From Paenirhodobacter populi (lineage in GTDB: Bacteria > Pseudomonadota > Alphaproteobacteria > Rhodobacterales > Rhodobacteraceae), in NCBI RefSeq assembly GCF_004022215.1, contig NZ_SAUZ01000017.1, forward strand, positions 1 through 64,000: a DNA stretch of 64,000 nucleotides, written 5' to 3'. The number at the start of each line of letters is the position of its first letter. Position 1 is the first letter of the stretch. The translations under genes and the position numbers were made by a program. The notes beneath the pieces are model-generated. The model saw nothing but the letters and a program-made list of their open reading frames with translations. It was not told the origin of the DNA and made no database searches. Below are positions 43,194 through 51,083 of the stretch, piece after piece.

Positions 43194-44870
43194 ATGGCCG
43201 CGCGGTCGCGCGCGGCGGGCATCTTGCAGGTGGGACAGGTGGCCGAACTTTCCGTCGTTCTTATCCTTCTTTTCGTCGTCGTGGTCAGTGGCGGGCTCAG
43301 CCGGATGCTGCCGAAGACGATCCCGCTGCCGCTGGTGCAGATCGCGCTTGGCGCCGGGGTGGCGGCGATCGCCGATCTGGGGGTTTCGCTGGAGCCGGAG
43401 CTGTTCTTCCTGCTGTTCCTGCCGCCGCTGCTGTTCCTCGATGGCTGGCGGATCCAGAAAGAGGGGCTGTTTCGCGACATCGGCACGATCCTGAATCTGG
43501 CGCTCGGGCTGGTGGTGTTCACGGTGCTGGGGATCGGGCTGCTGATCAACTGGCTGATTCCGGCGATCTCGCTGCCGCTGGCCTTCGCGCTGGCGGCGAT
43601 CCTGTCGCCCACCGATCCGGTGGCGGTTTCGGCGATTTCGCGGCGGGTCAACGTGCCGAAGCGGTTGATGCACATTCTGGAAGGCGAGTCGCTGCTGAAC
43701 GACGCATCGGGCCTTGTGTGCATGCGCTTTGCCGTCGCGGCGGCGATGACGGGGGCGTTTTCGCTGTCCTCCGCCGCGCTGACCTTTCTGTGGCTTGCGC
43801 TGGCCGGGGTGGCGGCGGGGGTGGCGGTGTGCTGGCTCGTCACCTTCACCAAGGGGCTGGTCACGGCGCGCTATGGCGAGGATGCGGGGTCGCAGATCCT
43901 CGTCAGCCTGCTGATCCCTTTCGCCGCCTATCTGGTGGCGGAAAAGATCGGCGCCTCGGGCATTCTGGCGGCCGTTTCGGCCGGGCTGACGATGAGCTAT
44001 TCGGAAATCAGCGGCAAGGCGCTGGCGACGACGCGGATCCGGCGCAATGCCGTCTGGGATACGGTGCAGTTCTCGCTCAACGGCGTCATGTTCGTGATCC
44101 TGGGCGAGCAATTGCCGAAGATCGTCTCGAACGCCGTGGTGGTGGTGCAGGAAACCGGCCATCACGATCCGATCTGGATGCTGGCCTATGTTGTGGTGAT
44201 CAATGTCGCGCTGGCGGTGCTGCGGTTCGTCTGGGTCTGGGTGTCCTACCGGCTGGTGCTGTTGCGCCAGCACCGGCAGGAAAAGACGGACTGGAAGCTG
44301 ATCGCGGCCACCTCGGTCGCGGGGGCGCGGGGGGCGATCACGCTGGCGGCGGTGCTGTCGCTGCCGCTGACGATGACCGACGGATCGATGCTGCCGGCGC
44401 GGGACCTGCTGATCTTCATTGCCGCCGGGGTCATCATCGTGTCTCTGATCATGGCGAGCATCATCCTGCCGCTGCTGTTGCGCAATGTCGCCATGCCGCC
44501 GGAGCCCTTGCTGCTGCAACAGCAGGACCGCGTGCGGCAGGCCGCCGCCGAGGCCGCGATCACCGCCGTGGGCAAGGCGGTGCATGCGCTGCCGGTCGGG
44601 CAGGAGGACAAGGATCTGTATACCCACGCCGCCACCCGCATCATCGACATGTATCGCGAACGGATCGCGGGCTACGGCAGCAAGGAAGCCGCCGACATGG
44701 CCCGCTACAAGCGCGCGCAGGAGGCGGAGCGGCAGCTCTGGCTTGTCGCCATGCGGGCGGAGCGCGAGACGATCTACGATGCCTCGCGCCGCAACCGCCT
44801 GCCCGATGACGTTGCCCGCGACATGGTGCGCGAGGTCGACCTGATCGAGGAACGCCTCGGGTCGGCCTGA
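43194..44870 (+). CDS. Na+/H+ antiporter, CPA1/NhaP type
   Basis: A 558-residue protein with about twelve membrane helices followed by a cytoplasmic tail (residues about 450-558, charged, predicted helical). Key CPA1 motifs are FLLFLPPLLFLDGWRI, AAILSPTDPVAVSAIS (unwound helix and ion site), EGESLLNDASGLVCMRFA (the ion-binding ND pair) and SVAGARGAITLAAVLSLPL. It exchanges cytoplasmic Na+ (or K+) for protons and serves in pH and salt homeostasis. The start is uncertain: ATG 43194 has GGGGA very close, and GTG codons around 43227-43242 directly before the first helix are alternatives. Confidence 0.87.
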   Translation: MAARSRAAGILQVGQVAELSVVLILLFVVVVSGGLSRMLPKTIPLPLVQIALGAGVAAIADLGVSLEPELFFLLFLPPLLFLDGWRIQKEGLFRDIGTILNLALGLVVFTVLGIGLLINWLIPAISLPLAFALAAILSPTDPVAVSAISRRVNVPKRLMHILEGESLLNDASGLVCMRFAVAAAMTGAFSLSSAALTFLWLALAGVAAGVAVCWLVTFTKGLVTARYGEDAGSQILVSLLIPFAAYLVAEKIGASGILAAVSAGLTMSYSEISGKALATTRIRRNAVWDTVQFSLNGVMFVILGEQLPKIVSNAVVVVQETGHHDPIWMLAYVVVINVALAVLRFVWVWVSYRLVLLRQHRQEKTDWKLIAATSVAGARGAITLAAVLSLPLTMTDGSMLPARDLLIFIAAGVIIVSLIMASIILPLLLRNVAMPPEPLLLQQQDRVRQAAAEAAITAVGKAVHALPVGQEDKDLYTHAATRIIDMYRERIAGYGSKEAADMARYKRAQEAERQLWLVAMRAERETIYDASRRNRLPDDVARDMVREVDLIEERLGSA

Positions 44871-44960
44871 TCCCGCCGGCGGGGCTGTCAGCGGGGTCCG
44901 TGCCGGACTATGTTGCGCGGCAGGCCCACCGAGAATGGAAACCGCGAGAAAGGAAACCGG

Positions 44961-45833
44961 ATGAGCGTTTTCGATCCCCGCATCTGCACCTTGGGCGAGG
45001 GGGCGTTGTGGCATCCCGAACGGCGCGCGCTGTTCTGGTTCGACGTCGCCGGGCGCCGTCTTCTGTCGCGCTGCCCCGAAACGGGCGAGACCCACGACTA
45101 CGCCTTGCCGGAAATCTGTTCCGCCGCCGCGTGGATCGACCGGGACAGGCTGCTGATCGCCTCGGAAACCGGGCTTTCGGTCTTTGATCTGGAGGCCGGG
45201 CGGTTCCTGTTGCGGCTGGCGGATCTTGAGGCGGACAATCCCGACACCCGCACCAACGACGGGCGCGCCGATCCCTGGGGCGGGTTCTGGATCGGCACCA
45301 TGGGGCGCGAGGCGGAGCCGGGCGCGGGCGCGATCTACCGCCTTTACGGCGGCGAGCTGCGGCGGCTGTTCGACAATATCTCGGTCCCGAACGGGATCTG
45401 CTTCGCGCCGGACGGGTCCTGCGCCTATCACGCGGATACCGACCGTGGCCTGATGTTCCGCACGGCGCTGAACCGCAACGGCTGGCCGCAGGCGGAGCCG
45501 GAGCCTTTCGTGGATTTTTCCCGGATCGGCTTCTGGCCGGATGGGGCGGTGACGCTGTCGGACGGGTCGCTGCGCGTCGCGCTCTGGGGGGAGGGGGCGG
45601 TGATCGCCGTATCCCCGGTGGGCGAGGTGGGCGCGCGCAAGACCTTTGACGCGCCGCAGACGACCTGTCCGGCCATGGGCGGCGAGGATTATCTGACGCT
45701 GTTCTGCACCTCGGCGGCGCAGGGCCTGTCGCCCGCGCGGATCGCCGAGGCGCCGCTGTCGGGCGCGGTCTTCGCGGTCGAGGAAACGGTGCCGGGGCGT
45801 CCGGAACCGGCGTTCCGGCCGGGTCCGGCCTGA
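44961..45833 (+). CDS. SMP-30/gluconolactonase family lactonase
   Basis: A 290-residue six-bladed propeller of the SMP-30/regucalcin type: LGEGALWHPERRALFWFD (metal Glu), TRTNDGRADPWGGFWIGTMG, SVPNGICFAPDGSCAYHADT (metal Asn/Asp) and FWPDGAVTLSDGSLRVALWG. Such proteins hydrolyse sugar lactones (gluconolactone, arabinolactone) in the cytoplasm. Gluconolactone made by the PQQ dehydrogenase further along would arise in the periplasm, so a direct link is uncertain. ATG 44961 follows AAAGGAAACCGG. The stop lies four bases from the convergent stop of the next gene. Confidence 0.88.
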   Translation: MSVFDPRICTLGEGALWHPERRALFWFDVAGRRLLSRCPETGETHDYALPEICSAAAWIDRDRLLIASETGLSVFDLEAGRFLLRLADLEADNPDTRTNDGRADPWGGFWIGTMGREAEPGAGAIYRLYGGELRRLFDNISVPNGICFAPDGSCAYHADTDRGLMFRTALNRNGWPQAEPEPFVDFSRIGFWPDGAVTLSDGSLRVALWGEGAVIAVSPVGEVGARKTFDAPQTTCPAMGGEDYLTLFCTSAAQGLSPARIAEAPLSGAVFAVEETVPGRPEPAFRPGPA

Positions 45834-45837
45834 AGGA

Positions 45838-47355
45838 TCAGTCCCGCGCGGCGAGCCATGCGCGCGCGGCTGCCTCATCCTCGGGGATCAGGTTGTGGCC
45901 CGCCTCGACCGTGACCACCTCGACCCGCGCGCCATCCGCGGCAAGGTCCGTTGCCAGCGCCGGCCCCGCCGGGCCGGTGAGCAGATCGAGCCGGCCATCG
46001 AGCATCAGCACTTCGGTCGTGATCGCGGCATCGGGCGGGTCGCGCAGCACCTCTTGCGCGCGCAACAGGATCGCGCGGGAAACGAGGCCCGGATGCAGCC
46101 GCAGGAAGGCCGCGAGGAAATTCGCCCCGTTCGACTGCCCGATGAACACCGCCTTTGACAGGTCGATATCGTAGAGCTGCGCCAGATCCGGCAGGAAGGC
46201 GGCGAAGGCCTCGGCCTCGGCGGCGATGTCGTCCTGATCGAAATCCTGAAAGCCGAAGCGGCGGAACCAGCGCAGGCTGCCTTCCTCGGTCGCGCGGCCT
46301 CGTAGACCAACCAGCCGCGCGCGCGGCGCGACGGCATGGGCAAAGGGCAGGAGGCTGGTTTCATCACCGCCCGAGCCATGCAGCGTGATGAGCACCTGAT
46401 CGTCGACCGGATCGGGCGTATGGAGCCGCTGGCCGAACAGCAACTGGCGGCGGGGCCAGCGTTCCTCCCCCGGCAGGGCGAATTGCGGCAGGGTCACGCG
46501 CAGATCGTCGCTCATGCCCGGCGGGGTGAAAAGCGTCTCGCCCAGATGCGCGGGGGGTTCGTCCACGGTGAAGCCGGGCCCGTCCGAGGCGTATTCATAC
46601 AGGATGCCCGCCGCGTCGCGCACATAGAGGGAGACGAAATACTTGCGGTCATGCAGGTTGGTCTCGCCCAGATCGGGCGGCAGCGCGGCCCCCACGGCGC
46701 GGACCTGATCCGCATCGCGCGCCCGCAGCGCCACATGATCGAAGGTGCCGGTGCCCGCGATGCCCGGCGCATAGCCCGCCACATCGCGCAGGTCGATCAC
46801 GTCGCTGTCCGAAACCATCCGCAGGATCGCCCCCGATCGCGGCCCGGGACGATAGCCGAATCGCTCCAGCATCGCGCGGCCCGAATCCGGCTGGTCGGTC
46901 AGCAGCGTGACGGAATGGAGGCGCGTCGGCGCGGCCGGATCGGGCAGGGGCGCGGTGGCGGGGATGTCCCGGCCCACCAGCTTGACGATGATTCCATCCG
47001 GATCCTTGAGCCGCAGCACGGTTTCGCCGAATTCGCGCAAAGGCCCCTCGACCGGCACCCGCGCGGTCAGCGCCCGCGTCAGCCATTCGCCGATGGAACC
47101 GGGGGGCACGGCAAAGGCGATCTCGCCCACCTGACCGATGCCGACGCGCCCCGGCGCGCCATCCTCCCATACGAGGAAGCTGATCACCGATCCGGGCGCG
47201 CCGACCGCATCGCCGTAAAACAGGTGCAGCTGGCGGGCATCCTCGAACCCCGCGGTCCGCTTGACCAGCCTAAGCCCCAGAAATCCCAGATAGAAATCGA
47301 CGTTCGCCTGAACGTCGCGGGTCAGCGCGGTGACGTGATGAATGCCGGTGGTCAT
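45838..47355 (-). CDS. Fused ring-cleaving dioxygenase (MhqO-like) and MhqD-like hydrolase
   Basis: A 505-residue two-part enzyme. Residues 1-300 are a two-module VOC/extradiol dioxygenase like MhqO/MhqA: GIHHVTALTRDVQANVDFYL at the start, and candidate metal ligands His6 or His7, His207 (FDHVALR) and Glu254 (LYEYASDGPG). Residues about 318-505 form an alpha/beta hydrolase like Bacillus MhqD, with oxyanion HGSGGDE, nucleophile Ser408 in GQSNGAN, Asp457 in DGRLDLL and His487 in EAGHN. In Bacillus these are separate proteins that detoxify hydroquinones and catechols. The frame is continuous with a normal linker. ATG 47355 has AGGAGG five bases upstream. Confidence 0.87.
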   Translation of the reverse strand: MTTGIHHVTALTRDVQANVDFYLGFLGLRLVKRTAGFEDARQLHLFYGDAVGAPGSVISFLVWEDGAPGRVGIGQVGEIAFAVPPGSIGEWLTRALTARVPVEGPLREFGETVLRLKDPDGIIVKLVGRDIPATAPLPDPAAPTRLHSVTLLTDQPDSGRAMLERFGYRPGPRSGAILRMVSDSDVIDLRDVAGYAPGIAGTGTFDHVALRARDADQVRAVGAALPPDLGETNLHDRKYFVSLYVRDAAGILYEYASDGPGFTVDEPPAHLGETLFTPPGMSDDLRVTLPQFALPGEERWPRRQLLFGQRLHTPDPVDDQVLITLHGSGGDETSLLPFAHAVAPRARLVGLRGRATEEGSLRWFRRFGFQDFDQDDIAAEAEAFAAFLPDLAQLYDIDLSKAVFIGQSNGANFLAAFLRLHPGLVSRAILLRAQEVLRDPPDAAITTEVLMLDGRLDLLTGPAGPALATDLAADGARVEVVTVEAGHNLIPEDEAAARAWLAARD

Positions 47356-47446
47356 GCTGCCTCCTGTCCTGCGATCAGTGTCCCCGGGAACGGCGGAGAT
47401 GGGAAGGGCCATAGGCGGATTTCCGCAAAAGATACGGCAAGAATGA

Positions 47447-47461
47447 ACGAAACCGTTTCGT
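47447..47461. promoter_or_regulatory. 15-bp palindrome upstream of the aco operon
   Basis: ACGAAAC-c-GTTTCGT is a perfect palindrome with 7-bp arms, eight bases from the FNR-type box. It resembles LacI-family or other dimeric repressor sites; the binding protein is unknown. Confidence 0.55.
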
Positions 47462-47468
47462 ATCGATA

Positions 47469-47482
47469 TTGATCTGAATCAA
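47469..47482 (+). promoter_or_regulatory. FNR/FnrL-type box
   Basis: TTGAT-ctga-ATCAA is a perfect match to the consensus TTGAT-N4-ATCAA. With the centre at 47475.5, a start site about 41 bases downstream falls near 47517, and a weak -10 (TAGCTC, 47505-47510) lies at the right distance. This fits class II activation of the operon that starts at 47536. Confidence 0.78.
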
Positions 47483-47535
47483 CGCATATTGTCTGCTGTC
47501 AGGGTAGCTCTGTTCTTGGAAAAGGAGGACCAAGC

Positions 47536-48504
47536 ATGGTTATGCAGCTCGACAAAGACCAGCTCCTGCAAGCCTATCGGAAGATGAGCGAGATTCGCGC
47601 TTTCGAGGAACGCCTGCACGAGGAAAACGCCACCGGCGACATCCCGGGGTTCATTCACCTCTACACCGGCGAGGAGGCCATCGCGGTCGGCGTCTGTCAG
47701 AATCTTCTGCCGACGGATTACATCGGCTCGACCCACCGCGGGCACGGCCACTCGATCGCCAAGGGCTGTGACATCCACGGCATGATGGCCGAGGTGTTCG
47801 GCAAGGATGCCGGCGTCTGCCGCGGCAAGGGTGGATCGATGCACATCGCCGACCTGTCGAAAGGCATGCTCGGCGCGAACGGGATCGTGGGCGGTGCGCC
47901 CTCGCTCGCCATCGGCGCGGCGCTGACGGCCAAGACGCTGAAGAACGGCGGCGTGGCCGTGTCGTTCACGGGCGACGGCGGCTCGAACCAGGGGCTCGTC
48001 TTCGAGGCGATGAACATGGCCACCGTCCTGCAACTGCCGGTGATCTTCATCTTTGAAAACAACGGCTACGGCGAAGGCACGGGCTTCGACTACGCGGTCG
48101 GCGGCCGGGACATCACCAAGCGGTCCTCGGGCTTCGGCATGCCGTCGATCCGCGTTGACGGGACGGATTTCTTTGCCGTCTACGAGGCGGTGTCGGAAGC
48201 GGTGGACCGGGCGCGCACGGGCGGCGGTCCGACCTCGATCGAATGCATGGCCTATCGCTGGCACGGGCATTTCGAGGGGGATCCGGGTCTCTATCGCGCC
48301 AAGGGCGAAGTCGCCGGACTGCGCAAGAACCACGACCCGCTGAAGATCTTCCGCGACAAGGTCAGGGATCAGATCAAGGCTTCGGAACTCGACAAGATCG
48401 ACGCCGAGGTGACCGCGCAGGTCGACGATGCCGTCAAGCAGGCGCGCGCCGCGGCCTATCCGCCGGCGGAGAACCTGCTGGCCGATGTCTATGTGTCCTA
48501 CTGA
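47536..48504 (+). CDS. acoA: Acetoin/2-oxoacid dehydrogenase E1 alpha subunit
   Basis: A 322-residue thiamine-diphosphate enzyme subunit: MSEIRAFEERLHEEN, YTGEEAIAVGVCQNL, STHRGHGHSIAKG, CRGKGGSMHIAD, and the TPP motif that starts GDGGSNQGLVFEAM and ends IFENNGYGEGTG. It matches AcoA-type E1 alpha and lacks the longer N-terminal part of branched-chain enzymes. With AcoB it cleaves acetoin or decarboxylates pyruvate and passes the acetyl unit to the lipoyl E2. It is the first gene of a four-gene operon with a GGAGG site before ATG; an FNR box lies upstream. Pyruvate dehydrogenase activity remains possible. Confidence 0.86.
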   Translation: MVMQLDKDQLLQAYRKMSEIRAFEERLHEENATGDIPGFIHLYTGEEAIAVGVCQNLLPTDYIGSTHRGHGHSIAKGCDIHGMMAEVFGKDAGVCRGKGGSMHIADLSKGMLGANGIVGGAPSLAIGAALTAKTLKNGGVAVSFTGDGGSNQGLVFEAMNMATVLQLPVIFIFENNGYGEGTGFDYAVGGRDITKRSSGFGMPSIRVDGTDFFAVYEAVSEAVDRARTGGGPTSIECMAYRWHGHFEGDPGLYRAKGEVAGLRKNHDPLKIFRDKVRDQIKASELDKIDAEVTAQVDDAVKQARAAAYPPAENLLADVYVSY

Positions 48505-48520
48505 GGGGGAGGTCAGACAG

Positions 48521-49531
48521 ATGAGCACGAAAAGCTATCGCGAGGCCATCAAGGATGCCATCGCACAGGAAATGCGCCTTGACGACACGGTTGTCGTGAT
48601 CGGCGAGGACCAGCGCGGCGGCCACGGCGGCCACCAGCCCGAGGTCGAGGCGCTTGGCGGCGTTCTGGGCGTCACCAAGGGTCTGTGGACGGAATTCGGA
48701 TCCGAGCGCGTGATCGACACGCCGATCACCGAATCCGCTATCATCGGCATGGCGGCGGGTGCCGCCGCGACGGGCCTGCGCCCGGTGGCCGAGCTGATGT
48801 TCATGGATTTCTTCGGCGTCGCCTTCGACGGGATCTACAATCAGGCGGCCAAGTTCCGCTACATGTTCGGCGGCAAGGCGAAAGCGCCGCTGGTCGTGCG
48901 CGGCATGGTCGGCGCCGGGTTCTCGGCGGCGGGGCAGCATTCGCAATCGCCCTACCACATCTTCGCCTCGGTGCCCGGCCTGAAGGTCGTGTGTCCCTCG
49001 ACCCCCTATGACGCCAAGGGGCTGCTGATCGCCTCGATCCGCGACGACGACCCGGTGATGTTCTGCGAGAACAAGATCCTCTACGACATGAAGGGCGAGG
49101 TGCCGGACGAACCCTACACCATCCCGCTCGGCGTGGCGAACTACACCCGCGAGGGCGAGGACGTGACGATCATCGCGCTCGGCTCGCTGGTGCATCAGGC
49201 CAATGCCGCCGCCGACAGGCTGGCGAAGGACGGGATCACCTGCGACGTGATCGACCCGCGCACCATCTCGCCGCTCGATGAAACGGCGATCCTCGAATCC
49301 GTCGCGGCGACGGGCCGGGTGGTGATCGTGGACGAAAGCGCGGCCCGCTGCGGTTTCGCCCATGACGTGGCGGCGCTGATCGCCTCGAAGGGCTTCGACT
49401 ATCTGCGCGCGCCGATCGAACTGGTGCTGCCGCCGCATACGCCGGTGCCGTTCTCGCCTGCGCTGGAAAAACTGTGGCTGCCCGATGCCGCGAAGATCGA
49501 GGCCGCCGCCCGCAAGCTGATGGGGGCTTAA
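48521..49531 (+). CDS. acoB: Acetoin/2-oxoacid dehydrogenase E1 beta subunit
   Basis: A 336-residue transketolase-like subunit: YREAIKDAIAQEMRLDDTVVVIGED (in part), GLWTEFGSERVIDTPITESA, AELMFMDFFGVAFDGIYNQAAK, and the C-terminal TISPLDETAILESVAATGRV transketolase-C domain. It lacks the N-terminal lipoyl domain that many alphaproteobacterial PdhB proteins carry, which favours an acetoin-type complex over the housekeeping pyruvate dehydrogenase. ATG 48521 follows GGAGG by eight bases, 16 bases after acoA. Confidence 0.87.
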   Translation: MSTKSYREAIKDAIAQEMRLDDTVVVIGEDQRGGHGGHQPEVEALGGVLGVTKGLWTEFGSERVIDTPITESAIIGMAAGAAATGLRPVAELMFMDFFGVAFDGIYNQAAKFRYMFGGKAKAPLVVRGMVGAGFSAAGQHSQSPYHIFASVPGLKVVCPSTPYDAKGLLIASIRDDDPVMFCENKILYDMKGEVPDEPYTIPLGVANYTREGEDVTIIALGSLVHQANAAADRLAKDGITCDVIDPRTISPLDETAILESVAATGRVVIVDESAARCGFAHDVAALIASKGFDYLRAPIELVLPPHTPVPFSPALEKLWLPDAAKIEAAARKLMGA

Positions 49532-49532
49532 G

Positions 49533-51074
49533 ATGGCCGATCTCAAGACGCTTGAAATGCCGAAGTATGGGCTTTCCATGACGGAAGGCACCGTGGCGAA
49601 CTGGCTGGTCGAACCCGGCCAGTCCTTCGACAAGGGGCAGGAGGTCTGCGAGGTGGAAACCTCCAAGATCACCAATGTCTTCGAGGCGCCTTTTGCCGCG
49701 ACGCTTTATGCGGTGATCGCGCCCAAGGGCACCGTCCTGCCGGTCGGCGCGCCGATGGCCGTCGTCGGTGAGGCAGGGGCAACGCCCGCCGAGGTCGAGG
49801 CCTTCGTCGCCGCGCTGAACGGCGCGAAGGAGCCGGAGCCCGCCGTTGCGGCACCGGCCAAGGCCGAAGCCAAGGCGGCCCCCAAGGCCGCACCTGCACC
49901 CGCGCCCAAGGCGGCGGCGACCGTTGCCGCTTTGGCGAAGAGCATCGACAAACCCGTCGCCGGGGCGACGGTCGTTCCCGCCGCGCTGAAGGGCGAAACG
50001 CCGGAAGGGGTGAACGCCTCTTCGCGGGCGCTGCGTCTGGCACAAAAGCTTGGCATCAACCTCGCGCTCGTCACTGGGTCGGGGGCGGAGGGCCGCATCT
50101 CGGTCGAGGATATCGAGGTGGCGGTGCGCGCCGCCGGGGGTTCCGTCGCGGCCCCCGCGCCTGCGGAGCGGGCGAAGGTGGAAAGCCATGCGGACGACAG
50201 CGCGGTTCCGGCGACTCCGGTCGCCCGCCGTCTGGCGCAGAAGCTGGGCGTCAACCTGAACGACTGCCGGGCGACCGGAACGCAGGGCCGGGTCTGCCGT
50301 GACGATGTGCTGCTTGCGGCACAAAAGCTCGGCAAACTGGAAGACGCCCCCGCCTCGGTCGCGGCGGCGGTGCCGCAGCCCGCGGAAGACCCCGTCGTCA
50401 CGCCCATGTCCGGCATGCGCCGGGCGATCGGCGCGCGGCTGGTGCAGTCGAAGCTCGAAGCGCCGCATTTCCGCCTGACCACGGAAATCGACATGTCCCG
50501 GCTGAACGCGCTCCGCAAGGAGATCAACGCCGATGTTCCGGGGGTGAAGATCTCGGTCAACGACCTGCTGATCAAGGCGGTCGCGGCGGCGCTGATCAAG
50601 GTGCCCGACGTCAACGTCTGCTACGACGCGGAACAGCAGGCCATCGTCAGGTATCCGGATGCCGACATCTCGGTCGCCGTGGCGCTGAACGGCGGGCTGA
50701 TTACCCCGATCGTCAAGGCGGCGAACCGGAAATCGGTGACCGACATCTCGAAAGAGGTGGTGGCGCTGGTGACCAAGGCCAAGGCCGGGACGCTGCAGCC
50801 CGAGGAATTCCAAGGCGGGTCGTTCTCGATCTCCAACCTCGGGATGTTCGGGATCACCCAGTTCGACGCGATCATCAACCCGCCGCAGGGGGCAATCCTT
50901 GCCGTCGGCGCGGCGATCGAACGCGCAGTGCCGGTGAAGGGGCAGGTCGAAATCCGACCGATCCTGACCGCCACCCTGTCGTGCGATCACCGGGTGATCG
51001 ACGGGGCCTTGGGTGCGCAGTTCCTGAAGGAGCTGAAGCGCTTCGCCGAAGCCCCCAACCTGATGCTGGTGTAA
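49533..51074 (+). CDS. acoC: E2 dihydrolipoamide acyltransferase with two peripheral-subunit domains
   Basis: A 513-residue E2. The lipoyl domain (1-80) carries Lys45 in EVETSKITNVF. A flexible Ala/Pro/Lys linker spans 95-150. Peripheral-subunit-binding domain 1 is at 161-198 (SSRALRLAQKLGINLALVTG) and domain 2 at 226-263 (ATPVARRLAQKLGVNLNDCR). The catalytic domain is about 285-513, ending with the active-site SCDHRVIDGALG. It accepts the acetyl group on the swinging lipoyl arm and transfers it to CoA. Two binding domains could hold E1 and E3 separately. It starts one base after acoB. Confidence 0.9.
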   Translation: MADLKTLEMPKYGLSMTEGTVANWLVEPGQSFDKGQEVCEVETSKITNVFEAPFAATLYAVIAPKGTVLPVGAPMAVVGEAGATPAEVEAFVAALNGAKEPEPAVAAPAKAEAKAAPKAAPAPAPKAAATVAALAKSIDKPVAGATVVPAALKGETPEGVNASSRALRLAQKLGINLALVTGSGAEGRISVEDIEVAVRAAGGSVAAPAPAERAKVESHADDSAVPATPVARRLAQKLGVNLNDCRATGTQGRVCRDDVLLAAQKLGKLEDAPASVAAAVPQPAEDPVVTPMSGMRRAIGARLVQSKLEAPHFRLTTEIDMSRLNALRKEINADVPGVKISVNDLLIKAVAAALIKVPDVNVCYDAEQQAIVRYPDADISVAVALNGGLITPIVKAANRKSVTDISKEVVALVTKAKAGTLQPEEFQGGSFSISNLGMFGITQFDAIINPPQGAILAVGAAIERAVPVKGQVEIRPILTATLSCDHRVIDGALGAQFLKELKRFAEAPNLMLV

Positions 51075-51083
51075 GAGGACGAT

